Assembly (NCBI GenBank): GCA_947500035.1 | Contig: CANMQP010000013.1 | Span: 62,001-126,000 of the forward strand | Direction: 5' to 3' | DNA: 64,000 bases | Source of the DNA: an uncultured Kiloniellaceae bacterium | GTDB lineage: Bacteria > Pseudomonadota > Alphaproteobacteria > Kiloniellales > Kiloniellaceae | Shown here: piece by piece, positions 1-7,382 of the stretch | How the letters are laid out: the number at the start of each line of letters is the position of its first letter | Numbering within the stretch: position 1 is the first letter of the stretch | The notes under the pieces: generated by a model | The model's input: only the letters and a program-made list of their open reading frames with translations | Told to the model about the DNA's origin: nothing | Database searches by the model: none | Translations under genes and position numbers: made by a program

Positions 1-892
1 CCACATCCCGAAAGAATTCACTGCAGGCCACAGCAACCTCTTTCGGTGCTTCGACCATGGGGACGTGACCGACTTTCTCCATGACGATCGTTCGGCTTTT
101 GGCGATCCGCTGATGTAGAAATTCGGCGTTGTCGAGGTGCAAAACCTTGTCCATCGCGCCCCAGAGTATAAGGGCCGGTGCGATGATTTTTGAGAGATGC
201 TCAGTTTGCTCCAAATCCTGCGCGATATCTTCGGCGATCTTCCGGTTGAGGGCGCTGCGCCCGGCGAACTCTCTGGCCAAGGCAGAAACCATGATGCCGG
301 GGATATAGGGTGGCGCTTCCATGCCAATGCGCATCATCGCCCGATAGTCTGAAGCATCGCGCTCCTCAAGCATGGGGTTGATGCCGGCCATTTCTACCTG
401 CTGCCGTAACCAGCTGGGACTTACCTCGACACCGGCTGTGTCGATGAGCACCAGGGATGAAACAAGAGCGGGTGAAGTTGCCGCCGCGTGGATTGCAATG
501 GCGCCGCCCATGGAATTGCCGATGAGATGCGCTCGTTTGATCCCGAGCGCAGCCAAGAACTCTTTGAGCCGCGCCACCTGACTCTGGATGCCGTAGTCCA
601 GCTTGATGTCCGAGACGCTTTTGCCATGTCCCGGTAGATCGGGAATGATCAGAGGAAGGCCGCTTTTGAGGTGCTGCGCAAAACGAAGCCAGGATGTTTT
701 GTCTGCAGCCGCGCCGTGCAGCAGGATGAGAGCTTCCGATAAATCGCCGGACCTGCTGTTCCCGCTGCGGAGGAATTCGACATCGCCAAAGGAGAGTTGG
801 AGTGAATCTCTCGCCAGGCCAGCGCGCCTGGATTCTGCCGCAAGCGCTTTTTCCAGAAAAAAATCGCCGATGGAATTCAATAGGCTGCTCAT
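1..892 (-). CDS. alpha/beta hydrolase, C-terminus cut by window edge
   Basis: Reading the minus strand from an ATG at 892 gives an unbroken frame of 297 codons that runs off the left edge. It has the alpha/beta hydrolase pattern in order: an HGAAAD oxyanion-hole segment, a GNSMGGA nucleophile elbow with the catalytic serine, a GAMDK segment with the acid, and GHVPMVEAP with the catalytic histidine close to the edge, so only a few C-terminal residues are missing. Family members are esterases, C-C bond hydrolases or epoxide hydrolases; the substrate cannot be told from sequence. No signal peptide is seen, so it is probably cytoplasmic. It is divergent from the TetR gene, and the shared 290-bp spacer carries repeats and an operator-like site. 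Confidence 0.88.
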   Translation of the reverse strand, partial: MSSLLNSIGDFFLEKALAAESRRAGLARDSLQLSFGDVEFLRSGNSRSGDLSEALILLHGAAADKTSWLRFAQHLKSGLPLIIPDLPGHGKSVSDIKLDYGIQSQVARLKEFLAALGIKRAHLIGNSMGGAIAIHAAATSPALVSSLVLIDTAGVEVSPSWLRQQVEMAGINPMLEERDASDYRAMMRIGMEAPPYIPGIMVSALAREFAGRSALNRKIAEDIAQDLEQTEHLSKIIAPALILWGAMDKVLHLDNAEFLHQRIAKSRTIVMEKVGHVPMVEAPKEVAVACSEFFRDV

Positions 893-964
893 AGGCGCTC
901 TGATCTTCGTCACTTGATCCCAGGTGTCACGGGTAGGACGCGGGGTAGGGTCTTGATTTTTATG

Positions 965-1018
965 CCGTACGACAGTTCCGGGCCGTACGATCGTTTCAGA
1001 CCGTACGATAGTTCTGGC
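965..1018. repeat. three 18-bp direct repeats with a CGTACG core
   Basis: CCGTACGA occurs at 965, 983 and 1001, an exact 18-bp period, each followed by a related GTT-containing tail. Each unit has a self-complementary CGTACG core. The array lies in the spacer between the divergent hydrolase and TetR genes, 73 bp upstream of the hydrolase start. Spacing near two helical turns would put repeated protein sites on one DNA face, so it may be a regulator-binding array; that is inference. Confidence 0.6.
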
Positions 1019-1120
1019 GACGCTGGGCTTCAAACGACATGCAGGTTGATATTCCTCCGCAGGTAGCTTGTGAATAGCTGCCAGGGATCGCGTGAGCAAC
1101 TGCCGTCTCTCATCGGAATG

Positions 1121-1140
1121 TATTGAACGATCGGTCTAAA
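1121..1140. promoter_or_regulatory. TetR-type operator upstream of the TetR gene
   Basis: The 20-mer TATTGAACGATCGGTCTAAA matches 17 of 20 positions of the site at 1822-1841 before the next gene. Its core GACCGATCGGTC-like symmetry is typical of TetR operators. It ends 45 bp before the chosen ATG at 1186, which argues against a TTG start at 1123 that would lie inside the operator. Autoregulation is inferred. Confidence 0.65.
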
Positions 1141-1185
1141 CCCCTTATATCCATAGCTCACTGCACTGACCAAAAGGGCAATCCG

Positions 1186-1770
1186 ATGCCGTGGGTGAAA
1201 GACTTCGATGTTGATGAGGCGGTCGATCGCGCCATGAAGGTCTTCTGGGCGAAGGGCTATGAAGCCACGTCCATGGCCGATCTGACCAAGGCCATGCAGA
1301 TCAATAAGGGCAGCCTCTACAATGCCTTCGGCAATAAGAAGGACCTCTTCACCCGCGCCTTTCTGAAATACGACCGCGAGAACCGGCAGGCGGCGATCAG
1401 GCAGCTGGAGGCCATGGAGGATCCGGTTGCCGCCATTCGGACCCTGTTCGACGGGCTGGTCGCGGAGAGCGAGGCGGACAGGGAACGCAAGGGCTGCCTG
1501 CTGGTCAATACCGCGCTCGACCTGCCGAACCAGCCGGAGGATGTGCAGGGCATGGTCACCTCGGCGCTGGAGGAGTTCGAGCAGTTTTTCCTGCGCATGA
1601 TCGAACGGGCCCAGGCGCGCGGCCAGGTCTCGAAAGACCTCGATGCGCGCAAAGCCGCCAAGTCCCTCCTGACCCAGGTTGTCGGCCTGCGCGTGATGGC
1701 GCGCGGCGTCTTCGATAGCGGGAGCCTCAAGGCAATCGGCGATCAGGCGCTCGCGCAGCTCGCCGCTTAA
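1186..1770 (+). CDS. TetR/AcrR family transcriptional regulator
   Basis: A 194-residue protein with an N-terminal helix-turn-helix at about residues 8-55 (GYEATSMADLTKAMQ, then NKGSLYNAFGNKKDLF, the classic TetR recognition-helix region) and an all-helical C-terminal ligand-binding half. Length is normal for the family. The ATG at 1186 is preferred over a longer TTG frame because an operator-like palindrome covers 1121-1140. Near-identical sites precede the AhpD-like gene downstream, so it probably represses itself and that gene. Ligand unknown; linkage to two thiol redox proteins suggests an electrophile or oxidant, which is inference. Confidence 0.9.
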   Translation: MPWVKDFDVDEAVDRAMKVFWAKGYEATSMADLTKAMQINKGSLYNAFGNKKDLFTRAFLKYDRENRQAAIRQLEAMEDPVAAIRTLFDGLVAESEADRERKGCLLVNTALDLPNQPEDVQGMVTSALEEFEQFFLRMIERAQARGQVSKDLDARKAAKSLLTQVVGLRVMARGVFDSGSLKAIGDQALAQLAA

Positions 1771-1821
1771 GACTCTGTTATTAATTAAAAATTCGGTCGG
1801 GATTATTTTTTTGCAAATTAG

Positions 1822-1873
1822 TATTGACCAATCGGTTTAAACTCTCATATGAATTTATACCGATTGGTCAAAA
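1822..1873. promoter_or_regulatory. paired inverted TetR operators before the AhpD-like gene
   Basis: TATTGACCAATCGGTTTAAA at 1822-1841 and, in the opposite orientation, a copy at 1854-1873 that matches it at 18 of 20 positions. Both resemble the site at 1121-1140. The 32-bp centre spacing, about three helical turns, allows two dimers on one face. They sit 54-105 bp upstream of the ATG at 1927. Confidence 0.7.
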
Positions 1874-1926
1874 CAAGACCGGCAAGAGATCCCAAAACCA
1901 AACCCAAAACCCGAAAGGAAAATCCA

Positions 1927-2493
1927 ATGTCCCGGTTCATCACCCACACAATCGAGTCCGCGCCCGAAGGCGCCAAGCCCATCCTGCAGGGAGCGAAAGA
2001 CGCCTTCTCCTTCGTGCCGAACCTGCTGGGCACCATGGCGACCTCGCCGGCGCTGCTGCAGGGTTACATGACCCTGGCGGGCATCTTCGACAAAACCGAG
2101 CTGACCGAGACCGAGCGTCAGATCATCCTGATGACCAACAACCGCCTGAACGGCTGCAGCTACTGCATGGCCGCGCATACGACCCTCTCACAGATGGCCA
2201 AGGTGCCCGCCGACGTGATCGACGCCCTGCGCGACAATACGCCGATCGCCGATCCCAAGCTCGAGGCCCTGCGGAGCTTCGCGGCGGTCATCAATGAAAA
2301 GCGCGGCTGGCCGACAGACGCCGAGGTCGAAGCCTTCATCGCCGCGGGCTACAGCCAGCAGGCCGTGCTCGACGTCATCCTGGGCACCAGCCTGAAGGTC
2401 ATGTCGAACTACACCAACCACATCGCGCACACCACGCTCGACGACGCCTTCAAGCCGAACGCCTGGAACGATCCGGCGCAGGCCGCCGCGTAA
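1927..2493 (+). CDS. carboxymuconolactone decarboxylase family (AhpD-like) protein
   Basis: A 188-residue protein of the AhpD/CMD fold. The signature NNRLNGCSYCMAAHT lies at residues 71-85, with C77 and C80 forming the CxxC redox pair and H84 the adjacent proton relay, as in AhpD-type alkylhydroperoxidases. True decarboxylases usually lack this CxxC, so peroxidase or thiol-disulfide chemistry is more likely. The start at 1927 has a strong AAGGAAA ribosome-binding site; the frame is open further upstream but that part overlaps the operators. It is followed by a thioredoxin-like gene in the same direction after a stem-loop, and is probably controlled by the adjacent TetR protein. Confidence 0.9.
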   Translation: MSRFITHTIESAPEGAKPILQGAKDAFSFVPNLLGTMATSPALLQGYMTLAGIFDKTELTETERQIILMTNNRLNGCSYCMAAHTTLSQMAKVPADVIDALRDNTPIADPKLEALRSFAAVINEKRGWPTDAEVEAFIAAGYSQQAVLDVILGTSLKVMSNYTNHIAHTTLDDAFKPNAWNDPAQAAA

Positions 2494-2510
2494 AGGGGTT
2501 GCGTACCACC

Positions 2511-2545
2511 GGCGCGGGCCCGCATTGTAGTGCGGGTCCGCCGCC
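2511..2545 (+). terminator. GC-rich stem-loop between redox genes
   Basis: GCGGGCCCGCA and TGCGGGTCCGC arms flank a TTGTAG loop, with further GC pairing outside. No long T-run follows, so it could be a weak terminator or mRNA-stabilising hairpin that lowers expression of the next gene. Confidence 0.5.
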
Positions 2546-2590
2546 TTTCAGAGCACCCCAAGGAAGCCGTTCAAGAGAGAAGGTTCCGTC

Positions 2591-3136
2591 ATGCTACTCG
2601 ACACACCGATCTGCGACTTCGGCTGGAAAGCCCCCGACTTCACCCTGAAGGACCCGGACGGCAACAGCTTCACCCTGTCCGATTATCTGGGCGACAAAGG
2701 CCTTCTGGTCGCCTTCATCTGCAACCACTGCCCCTACGTTCGGGGCATCGGCGAGCGGCTTGCGGCGGATGCGCAGACTCTGATGGACGAAGGCATTAAT
2801 GTGCTGGCGGTCATGTCCAACGACTACCGCCGCGTCCCGGCCGACTCGCCCTCCAACATGAAGCTTTTCGCGCAGCACTACGGCTTTCCCTTTCCATACC
2901 TGGTGGATGAGGATCAGTCGGTCGGCAAGGCCTACGGCGCCGTTTGCACACCCGATTTTTTCGGCTTCAACAAGGACGGTGAGCTGCAGTATCGCGGGCG
3001 GCTCGACAGCGCCGGTATGGGCGATCCGCAAAACCGGACTCCCGAACTTCTGAACGCCATGCGCCAGATCGCGGAAACGGACCAGGGCCCGCGCCAACAG
3101 ATCCCCAGCATGGGCTGTTCCATCAAGTGGAGCTAG
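2591..3136 (+). CDS. thioredoxin-like / peroxiredoxin-family protein
   Basis: 181 residues, with the AhpC/TSA-type opening GWKAPDFTLKDPDGNSFTLS at 11-30 and the redox motif CNHCPYV at residues 44-50 (C44 and C47). Proteins with CNHCPYV form a widespread redoxin group related to thioredoxin and peroxiredoxin; the exact reductant and substrate are not known. No signal peptide, so cytoplasmic. An AAGG-type ribosome-binding site precedes the ATG. It sits behind the AhpD-like gene and probably belongs to the same TetR-controlled unit, an arrangement that fits peroxide or electrophile detoxification. Confidence 0.88.
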   Translation: MLLDTPICDFGWKAPDFTLKDPDGNSFTLSDYLGDKGLLVAFICNHCPYVRGIGERLAADAQTLMDEGINVLAVMSNDYRRVPADSPSNMKLFAQHYGFPFPYLVDEDQSVGKAYGAVCTPDFFGFNKDGELQYRGRLDSAGMGDPQNRTPELLNAMRQIAETDQGPRQQIPSMGCSIKWS

Positions 3137-3138
3137 GT

Positions 3139-3276
3139 CTTGGTCGATATCGATCTCTATACCTGAGCGACACCCAAGCCTCTGCGACACTCCAGGAACA
3201 CGCGCTGCCCTATAGCGTGAAGCTGGTCCGGGGTGCCGCCGTGCCTCATGGGATCACCTACACCGCGCCGGAGTAG
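3139..3276 (+). pseudogene. possible C-terminal gene remnant
   Basis: Directly after the redoxin stop there is an open frame of about 45 codons ending in TAG at 3276, with a protein-like tail (SVKLVRGAAVPHGITYTAPE) but no credible start of its own. It looks like the surviving 3' end of a lost gene, or chance. The rest of the gap to 3356 shows no gene. Confidence 0.25.
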
Positions 3277-3356
3277 ACCTGCCGCGAATCTTTGTGAGAA
3301 GAGCTCCATTCGTCACCCCTATCTCTGCTAGAGTGGGAAAAAAGCAGGAGATGAAA

Positions 3357-3800
3357 ATGGCACGCGTCAGTCATCGTGTCGGCATTGCCGGCGAGATCGG
3401 GAAAATCTACCGCGCCATGCATGAGCCCGCCGGCCTGGACGGCTGGTGGTCGACCCGGAGCGAGGGAACGCCGGAGGTCGGGCAGCTGCTGCATCTGCAT
3501 TTTTCCGATGTGGTGACCCTCTCCTTCAGGATCGAGGTGCTGGAGGAAAATGCGCGGATCGGGCTGCGCTGCGTTTCCGGGCCCGGGCCGTGGCAGGACT
3601 GCAGGCTGACACTTTCCCTTCAGCAGGACGCCGATCAGGTCTGGGTCAGGCTGGAGCATGAGAACACAGCCGCGTCCGAGGAAGACTTTCTTTATTTCAG
3701 CACGAAATGGACCTGCTACCTGCTGAGCCTGCGGGACTTTATCGAGACCGGGAGGGGCCGCCCCTATCCCAATGACATCAAGATCCATCTCGGGGATTAA
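3357..3800 (+). CDS. SRPBCC/AHSA1-like domain protein
   Basis: A 147-residue single-domain protein. It reads like the START/AHSA1 hydrophobic-pocket fold: an opening beta strand with GEIGKIYRAMHEPAGLDGWW, where a helix ends in the family's GWW, a middle strand set ending in LEHEN, and the long C-terminal helix FLYFSTKWTCYLLSLRDFIE. The start at 3357 has AGGAG six bases upstream; an ATG at 3351 abuts the site and is less likely. Family members bind lipids or other hydrophobic ligands or act as co-chaperones; no specific job can be assigned. It is transcribed alone. Confidence 0.75.
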   Translation: MARVSHRVGIAGEIGKIYRAMHEPAGLDGWWSTRSEGTPEVGQLLHLHFSDVVTLSFRIEVLEENARIGLRCVSGPGPWQDCRLTLSLQQDADQVWVRLEHENTAASEEDFLYFSTKWTCYLLSLRDFIETGRGRPYPNDIKIHLGD

Positions 3801-4003
3801 TGCGCAGCGGGCGATTAATACCAGCGGAGAACGAGCCTTCTTCCTCGCAGGACTCGGATGAAGAGCCCCCTCAGACTGAAGATTTCCGGTAAAACTCATT
3901 TTTATCGGAATAAAACGAACGCGTGAGTTGTTGACCCTCTGTAACGGGCCCAGCGCCGGTTCTCGGAACGGCGTGAAGGGTGGAGAGAAGAAGCAGGGAT
4001 ATC

Positions 4004-4681
4004 ATGGCAACGCGTTTATCTGCATGGGTTTTGGCAGCCATCGGGCTCTTCGCACCTGTCACGGCACAGGCTGCTTCGGTCTCGGTTTCCAATATCGTGT
4101 TCAGCCATAAGGCCGGGCATGACCAGGGCTTCAAATGGTCTGTCGAGTGGGCCCCGGACTCCCGCTTCGATCTTTCGGTGGGTGAAGAGGCGATCGTTGT
4201 CTACGGCGCGTTGATCGTTCACGACCTTCCCGTGCCGCCCGCCCAAGCCCACGATACAGGCGCCCACGACACCGGTGCCCACGATAGCGGTGCTCACAAC
4301 ACCGGTGCCCACGATAGCGGCAACAGCTTCCAGGTCGCATTCGACATCTCCCCTGCCGAGGGGACCGTTTCAACGCAGGGATCTCCGGTGGTCCGGTTTT
4401 TTCCGGGTCCGCTTTCGGTATCCGTGGAGTTTGACAACACGCCCCGCTCCTTTTCCTTCGGAGAGGGCGGAGAGTTTTTACTGACCTTCCTGGACAGCAG
4501 CCACGTTGAAAACAGCGGTCTCTTTTTACTAACGGCGAAAATCGAACTCATCTCAGACAGCCGGCCTTTTAACAAGCCCGGAGACAAGCCGCTGGAAGCA
4601 CCGGTCACCAGCGTTCAGGAGCCCGCGCAACATGCGCGTCTCGGGCCGAATTTCATTGGCACGGGTATCGCAGACTTCTAG
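4004..4681 (+). CDS. exported protein with AHDTG pentapeptide repeats
   Basis: 225 residues with a clear signal peptide (hydrophobic LSAWVLAAIGLFAPVTAQA, cleavage near AQA-AS), so periplasmic or secreted. Residues about 82-106 are five tandem pentapeptides of the AHDTG/AHDSG/AHNTG type, rich in His and Asp and possibly metal-binding. The rest is beta-rich (repeated SVSV, SVEF, FLLTF segments) and ends in a short aromatic tail. I do not recognise the family. The start at 4004 gives a standard signal peptide; an upstream ATG at 3980 would add charged residues. The next gene encodes a secreted RTX protein, but 460 bp and a terminator separate them. Confidence 0.7.
   Translation: MATRLSAWVLAAIGLFAPVTAQAASVSVSNIVFSHKAGHDQGFKWSVEWAPDSRFDLSVGEEAIVVYGALIVHDLPVPPAQAHDTGAHDTGAHDSGAHNTGAHDSGNSFQVAFDISPAEGTVSTQGSPVVRFFPGPLSVSVEFDNTPRSFSFGEGGEFLLTFLDSSHVENSGLFLLTAKIELISDSRPFNKPGDKPLEAPVTSVQEPAQHARLGPNFIGTGIADF
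4247..4321 (+). repeat. five in-frame 15-bp repeats (AHDTG)
   Basis: Five consecutive 15-bp units, each near GCCCACGATACAGGC, encode the pentapeptide array of the exported protein. Because the period is a multiple of three, copy-number change would alter protein length without a frameshift. Confidence 0.8.
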
Positions 4682-4718
4682 CGAAGAGTCTTCTCTTATA
4701 AAAAAGGGACAGTATCAT

Positions 4719-4741
4719 ATCTCACAGCTGTGAGATTTTTT
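4719..4741 (+). terminator. terminator: perfect palindrome plus T-run
   Basis: ATCTCACAGCTGTGAGAT is an 18-bp perfect palindrome at 4719-4736 running into a T tract (4736-4741), 38 bp after the stop of the exported repeat protein. It fits an intrinsic terminator, though a loopless palindrome could also be a protein-binding site. Confidence 0.6.
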
Positions 4742-5142
4742 CTGCCTCATAGAAATCGAATTTCTGACTCTTTTTGACTCAGACCAAACGCTTTCTAAAG
4801 CGTCAAGCGGATGCCAAAAAAATCAAGTGACACTATGTTAACAGATCATAGGTCACAAGATAAATTCACAAATAACTGTTATTTTTCAGTATTTTACAAA
4901 ACAATTTTCGTTATTAATCCCTGATCCGGCGCGATTCATGCTTGAGCATCATGACATTCTTCCCGTCATTCGAAGTCTCTCCAATGCCCGGCAATGAGCG
5001 GGAATCGGGAAAGTCAATTTCACTAAATCAAATTAATCGAAAATATTTCGGAATAAAGTTAACGACTGGATTGTTCCATCACTACCAAGCGCTCGAGCCT
5101 AGCACGCGCTAGAGCATAAAGAGCCAATTTATGGAGTATGGA
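4742..5142. other. AT-rich leader of the RTX gene, no gene seen
   Basis: About 400 bp, far more AT-rich than its surroundings and without a credible ORF. It includes short symmetric elements such as AAATAACTGTTATTT near 4870 and an imperfect CTAGCACGCGCTAG palindrome near 5098-5112. It presumably holds the promoter and control sites of the RTX operon; low GC may mark a horizontally acquired or silenced promoter (inference). Confidence 0.5.
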
Positions 5143-7239
5143 ATGCCATTTAAAATTAATTTCGTGATTGGTGACAACAAGGACAACAAGCTTGATGGTG
5201 GAGAGGGCACGGACTTTATTTTCGGTCTGGGCGGCGACGACATCATTCATGCAAACGGTGGTAACGACCTGGTGTTCGCCGGACATGGCGACGATACGGT
5301 CAGCGGTGGCGACGGCGTCGACGTTCTTCATGGGAACTCCGGCGATGACGTGATCGCCGGCGACAAAGGCGACGACTTTATCTTCGGCGGTGAAGGCAAC
5401 GACCGGATGGTCTGGAACAACGGAGACGGTTCCGACTTCATGGACGGCGGTTCCGGCTACGACACGACGGAAGTCAACGGCGCCGACGGGGCCGGAGACG
5501 AATTCGAAGTCGCAGCCAAAGGTTCCAATGTGGAATTCCAGCGTGTCAACCTGGGCCCGTTCAAGCTCGACATCAAGAACACCGAGGAACTGGACGTCAA
5601 CGGCGGTGGCGGAGACGATACCTTTAAAGTCGGCGACCTGGAAGGCACCGATATGCAGGTCGTCAACTTCAACGGCGGCAAGGGCAACGACATCCTCGAC
5701 GGTGACGAAGCCACCCGCAAGATCATCGCCGACGGCGGTGAGGGCGACGACCTTCTGAAAGGAAGTTCAGTGGCTGACCACCTGAAAGGCGGTAAGGGCG
5801 ACGACGTCATCATCGGCAACAAAGGCGATGACACCATGGAAGGTGGTGAAGGCGACGACCTGATGATCTGGAACAACGGCGACGGTTCCGACTTCATGGA
5901 CGGCGGCGAAGGTTACGACACCACGCAGGTTAACGGTGCCGACGGTGCCGGAGACAACTTCGAAGTCGCAGCCGGTGGCTCCGACGTTGAGTTCAAGCGC
6001 ACCAACCTGGGTCAGTTCAAGCTCGACATCCAGAACACCGAGACCCTGGAAGTCAACGGCCAGGCCGGAGACGACACTTTCAAAGTCGGCGACCTCGAGG
6101 GCACCGACCTTGAGACCGTGATCTTCAACGGCGGCAAGGGCGACGACACCCTGGACGGAGACGAAGCCACCCGCACCATCATCGCCGACGGCGGCGAAGG
6201 CGACGACCTTCTGAAAGGCAGCTCGGTTGCCGACCATCTTAAAGGCGGCGAAGGCGACGACGTCATCATCGGCAACAAAGGCGATGACACCATGGAAGGC
6301 GGCGAAGGCGACGACCGCATGATCTGGAACAACGGTGACGGCTCCGACTTCATGGACGGCGGTGCCGGGTTCGACACCGTCGAAGTCAACGGCGCAACCG
6401 CTGCCGGAGACAACTTCGAAGTGGCCGCCGGTGGCTCGGACGTCGAGTTCAAGCGCACCAACCTTGGTCTCTTCCAGCTCGACATCCAGAACACCGAGAG
6501 CCTGGAAGTCAACGGCGGTGGCGGCGACGACAACCTGAAAGTCGGGGATCTCTCCAAAACCGACCTGAAGACAGTCACCTTCGATGCTGGTGACGGCGAC
6601 GACTTCCTCGATGGATCGGAAGCCACAACCCGCATCGAGGCCTTCGGCGGCAAGGGTGACGACGTCCTGATCGGCGGCTCCGCGCAAGACCTGCTCGAAG
6701 GTGGTAAAGGCGACGACGTGCTTGAAGGCGGTGCCGGAAACGACGAGCTTGATGGCGGCGCCGGAGACGACGTGCTTGAAGGCGGGCGTGGCAACGACCT
6801 GCTCAAGGGCGGTGCCGGAGACGACCAGCTCGAAGGCGGGCGTGGAAACGACATCCTGAAAGGTGGCCGCGGAGACGACCAGCTCAACGGTGGTCGCGGA
6901 AACGACGTGCTCGAGGGCGGTGCCGGAAACGACGTGCTCAAGGGTGGCCGTGGCAACGACGAGCTCAACGGCGGTGCCGGCAATGACGAGCTTGAAGGCG
7001 GAAGTGGAAACGACGTCTTCATCTTCGAGCAGGGTACCGGCGACGACACCGTGCTCAACTTCGAGGTCGGCCGCGATGAGCTCGACCTCTCCGACTTCGG
7101 CTTCGAATCCTTCCAGGATGTTCTGGACGCAGCCGAGGACCAGGGCGACGACACGGTCATCGACCTTGGCAATGGTGACTCTGTCACCCTGGTTGGCGTC
7201 TCGGAAGCCGACCTGAGCGAGAACGACATCGCTATCTAA
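5143..7239 (+). CDS. RTX calcium-binding protein, type I secretion substrate
   Basis: A very acidic protein of 698 residues built from GGxGxDxLx nonapeptides, which fold into calcium-stabilised beta rolls outside the cell. Residues about 67-522 are three copies of a 152-residue module combining RTX repeats with a non-RTX segment (EVNGADGAGDEFEVAA...NLGPFKLDI). Then follow about fifteen uninterrupted nonapeptides and a C-terminal secretion domain (FQDVLDAAEDQGDDTVI, hydrophobic end). There is no N-terminal signal peptide, as expected for type I export, and no protease, lipase or adhesin domain is recognisable. The ATG at 5143 has GGAG six bases upstream; an ATG at 5131 is possible. The exporter genes follow directly. 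Confidence 0.92.
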   Translation: MPFKINFVIGDNKDNKLDGGEGTDFIFGLGGDDIIHANGGNDLVFAGHGDDTVSGGDGVDVLHGNSGDDVIAGDKGDDFIFGGEGNDRMVWNNGDGSDFMDGGSGYDTTEVNGADGAGDEFEVAAKGSNVEFQRVNLGPFKLDIKNTEELDVNGGGGDDTFKVGDLEGTDMQVVNFNGGKGNDILDGDEATRKIIADGGEGDDLLKGSSVADHLKGGKGDDVIIGNKGDDTMEGGEGDDLMIWNNGDGSDFMDGGEGYDTTQVNGADGAGDNFEVAAGGSDVEFKRTNLGQFKLDIQNTETLEVNGQAGDDTFKVGDLEGTDLETVIFNGGKGDDTLDGDEATRTIIADGGEGDDLLKGSSVADHLKGGEGDDVIIGNKGDDTMEGGEGDDRMIWNNGDGSDFMDGGAGFDTVEVNGATAAGDNFEVAAGGSDVEFKRTNLGLFQLDIQNTESLEVNGGGGDDNLKVGDLSKTDLKTVTFDAGDGDDFLDGSEATTRIEAFGGKGDDVLIGGSAQDLLEGGKGDDVLEGGAGNDELDGGAGDDVLEGGRGNDLLKGGAGDDQLEGGRGNDILKGGRGDDQLNGGRGNDVLEGGAGNDVLKGGRGNDELNGGAGNDELEGGSGNDVFIFEQGTGDDTVLNFEVGRDELDLSDFGFESFQDVLDAAEDQGDDTVIDLGNGDSVTLVGVSEADLSENDIAI
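5341..6708 (+). repeat. three tandem 456-bp modules inside the RTX gene
   Basis: The landmark coding WNNGDGSDFMDGG recurs at 5413, 5869 and 6325, exactly 456 bp (152 codons) apart. Flanking sequence aligns at the DNA level across copies 5341-5796, 5797-6252 and 6253-6708, with the third copy diverging towards its end. The even period and nucleotide similarity point to recent tandem duplication. Confidence 0.85.
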
Positions 7240-7249
7240 GCGACATGAC

Positions 7250-7285
7250 GTGGGCCCGGTGTAACGCCGGGCCCACCCCCTTTTT
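7250..7285 (+). terminator. terminator between RTX gene and exporter
   Basis: GTGGGCCCGG (7250-7259) pairs perfectly with CCGGGCCCAC (7267-7276) around a 7-nt loop, followed by CCCC and five T. It probably lets most transcripts stop after the abundant substrate gene while some read into the transporter genes. Confidence 0.8.
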
Positions 7286-7382
7286 CCAAACATTAATCAA
7301 TTCATTCGGTGCCGGGTTCCGTCGGCGCGTCCATAGGCGCGGCTTTACTCCAGGCGCAAACTTAAAAAATCGGGAGTGTGAC

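Noticed and set aside
1123-1185. TTG-started N-terminal extension of the TetR regulator
   Set aside because: It would place the operator-like palindrome inside the coding region and adds residues not found in the family.
5143-7239. CRISPR-like periodicity in repeated GGCGACGAC units
   Set aside because: Repeats are coding nonapeptides with 27-bp period and degenerate sequence, without unique spacers.
5767-7293. Leftward 508- and 405-codon frames opposite the RTX gene
   Set aside because: They mirror the GGxGxD repeats, giving low-complexity Val/Ala or Ser/Pro protein; no ribosome-binding site; the plus frame has a clear family and secretion domain.
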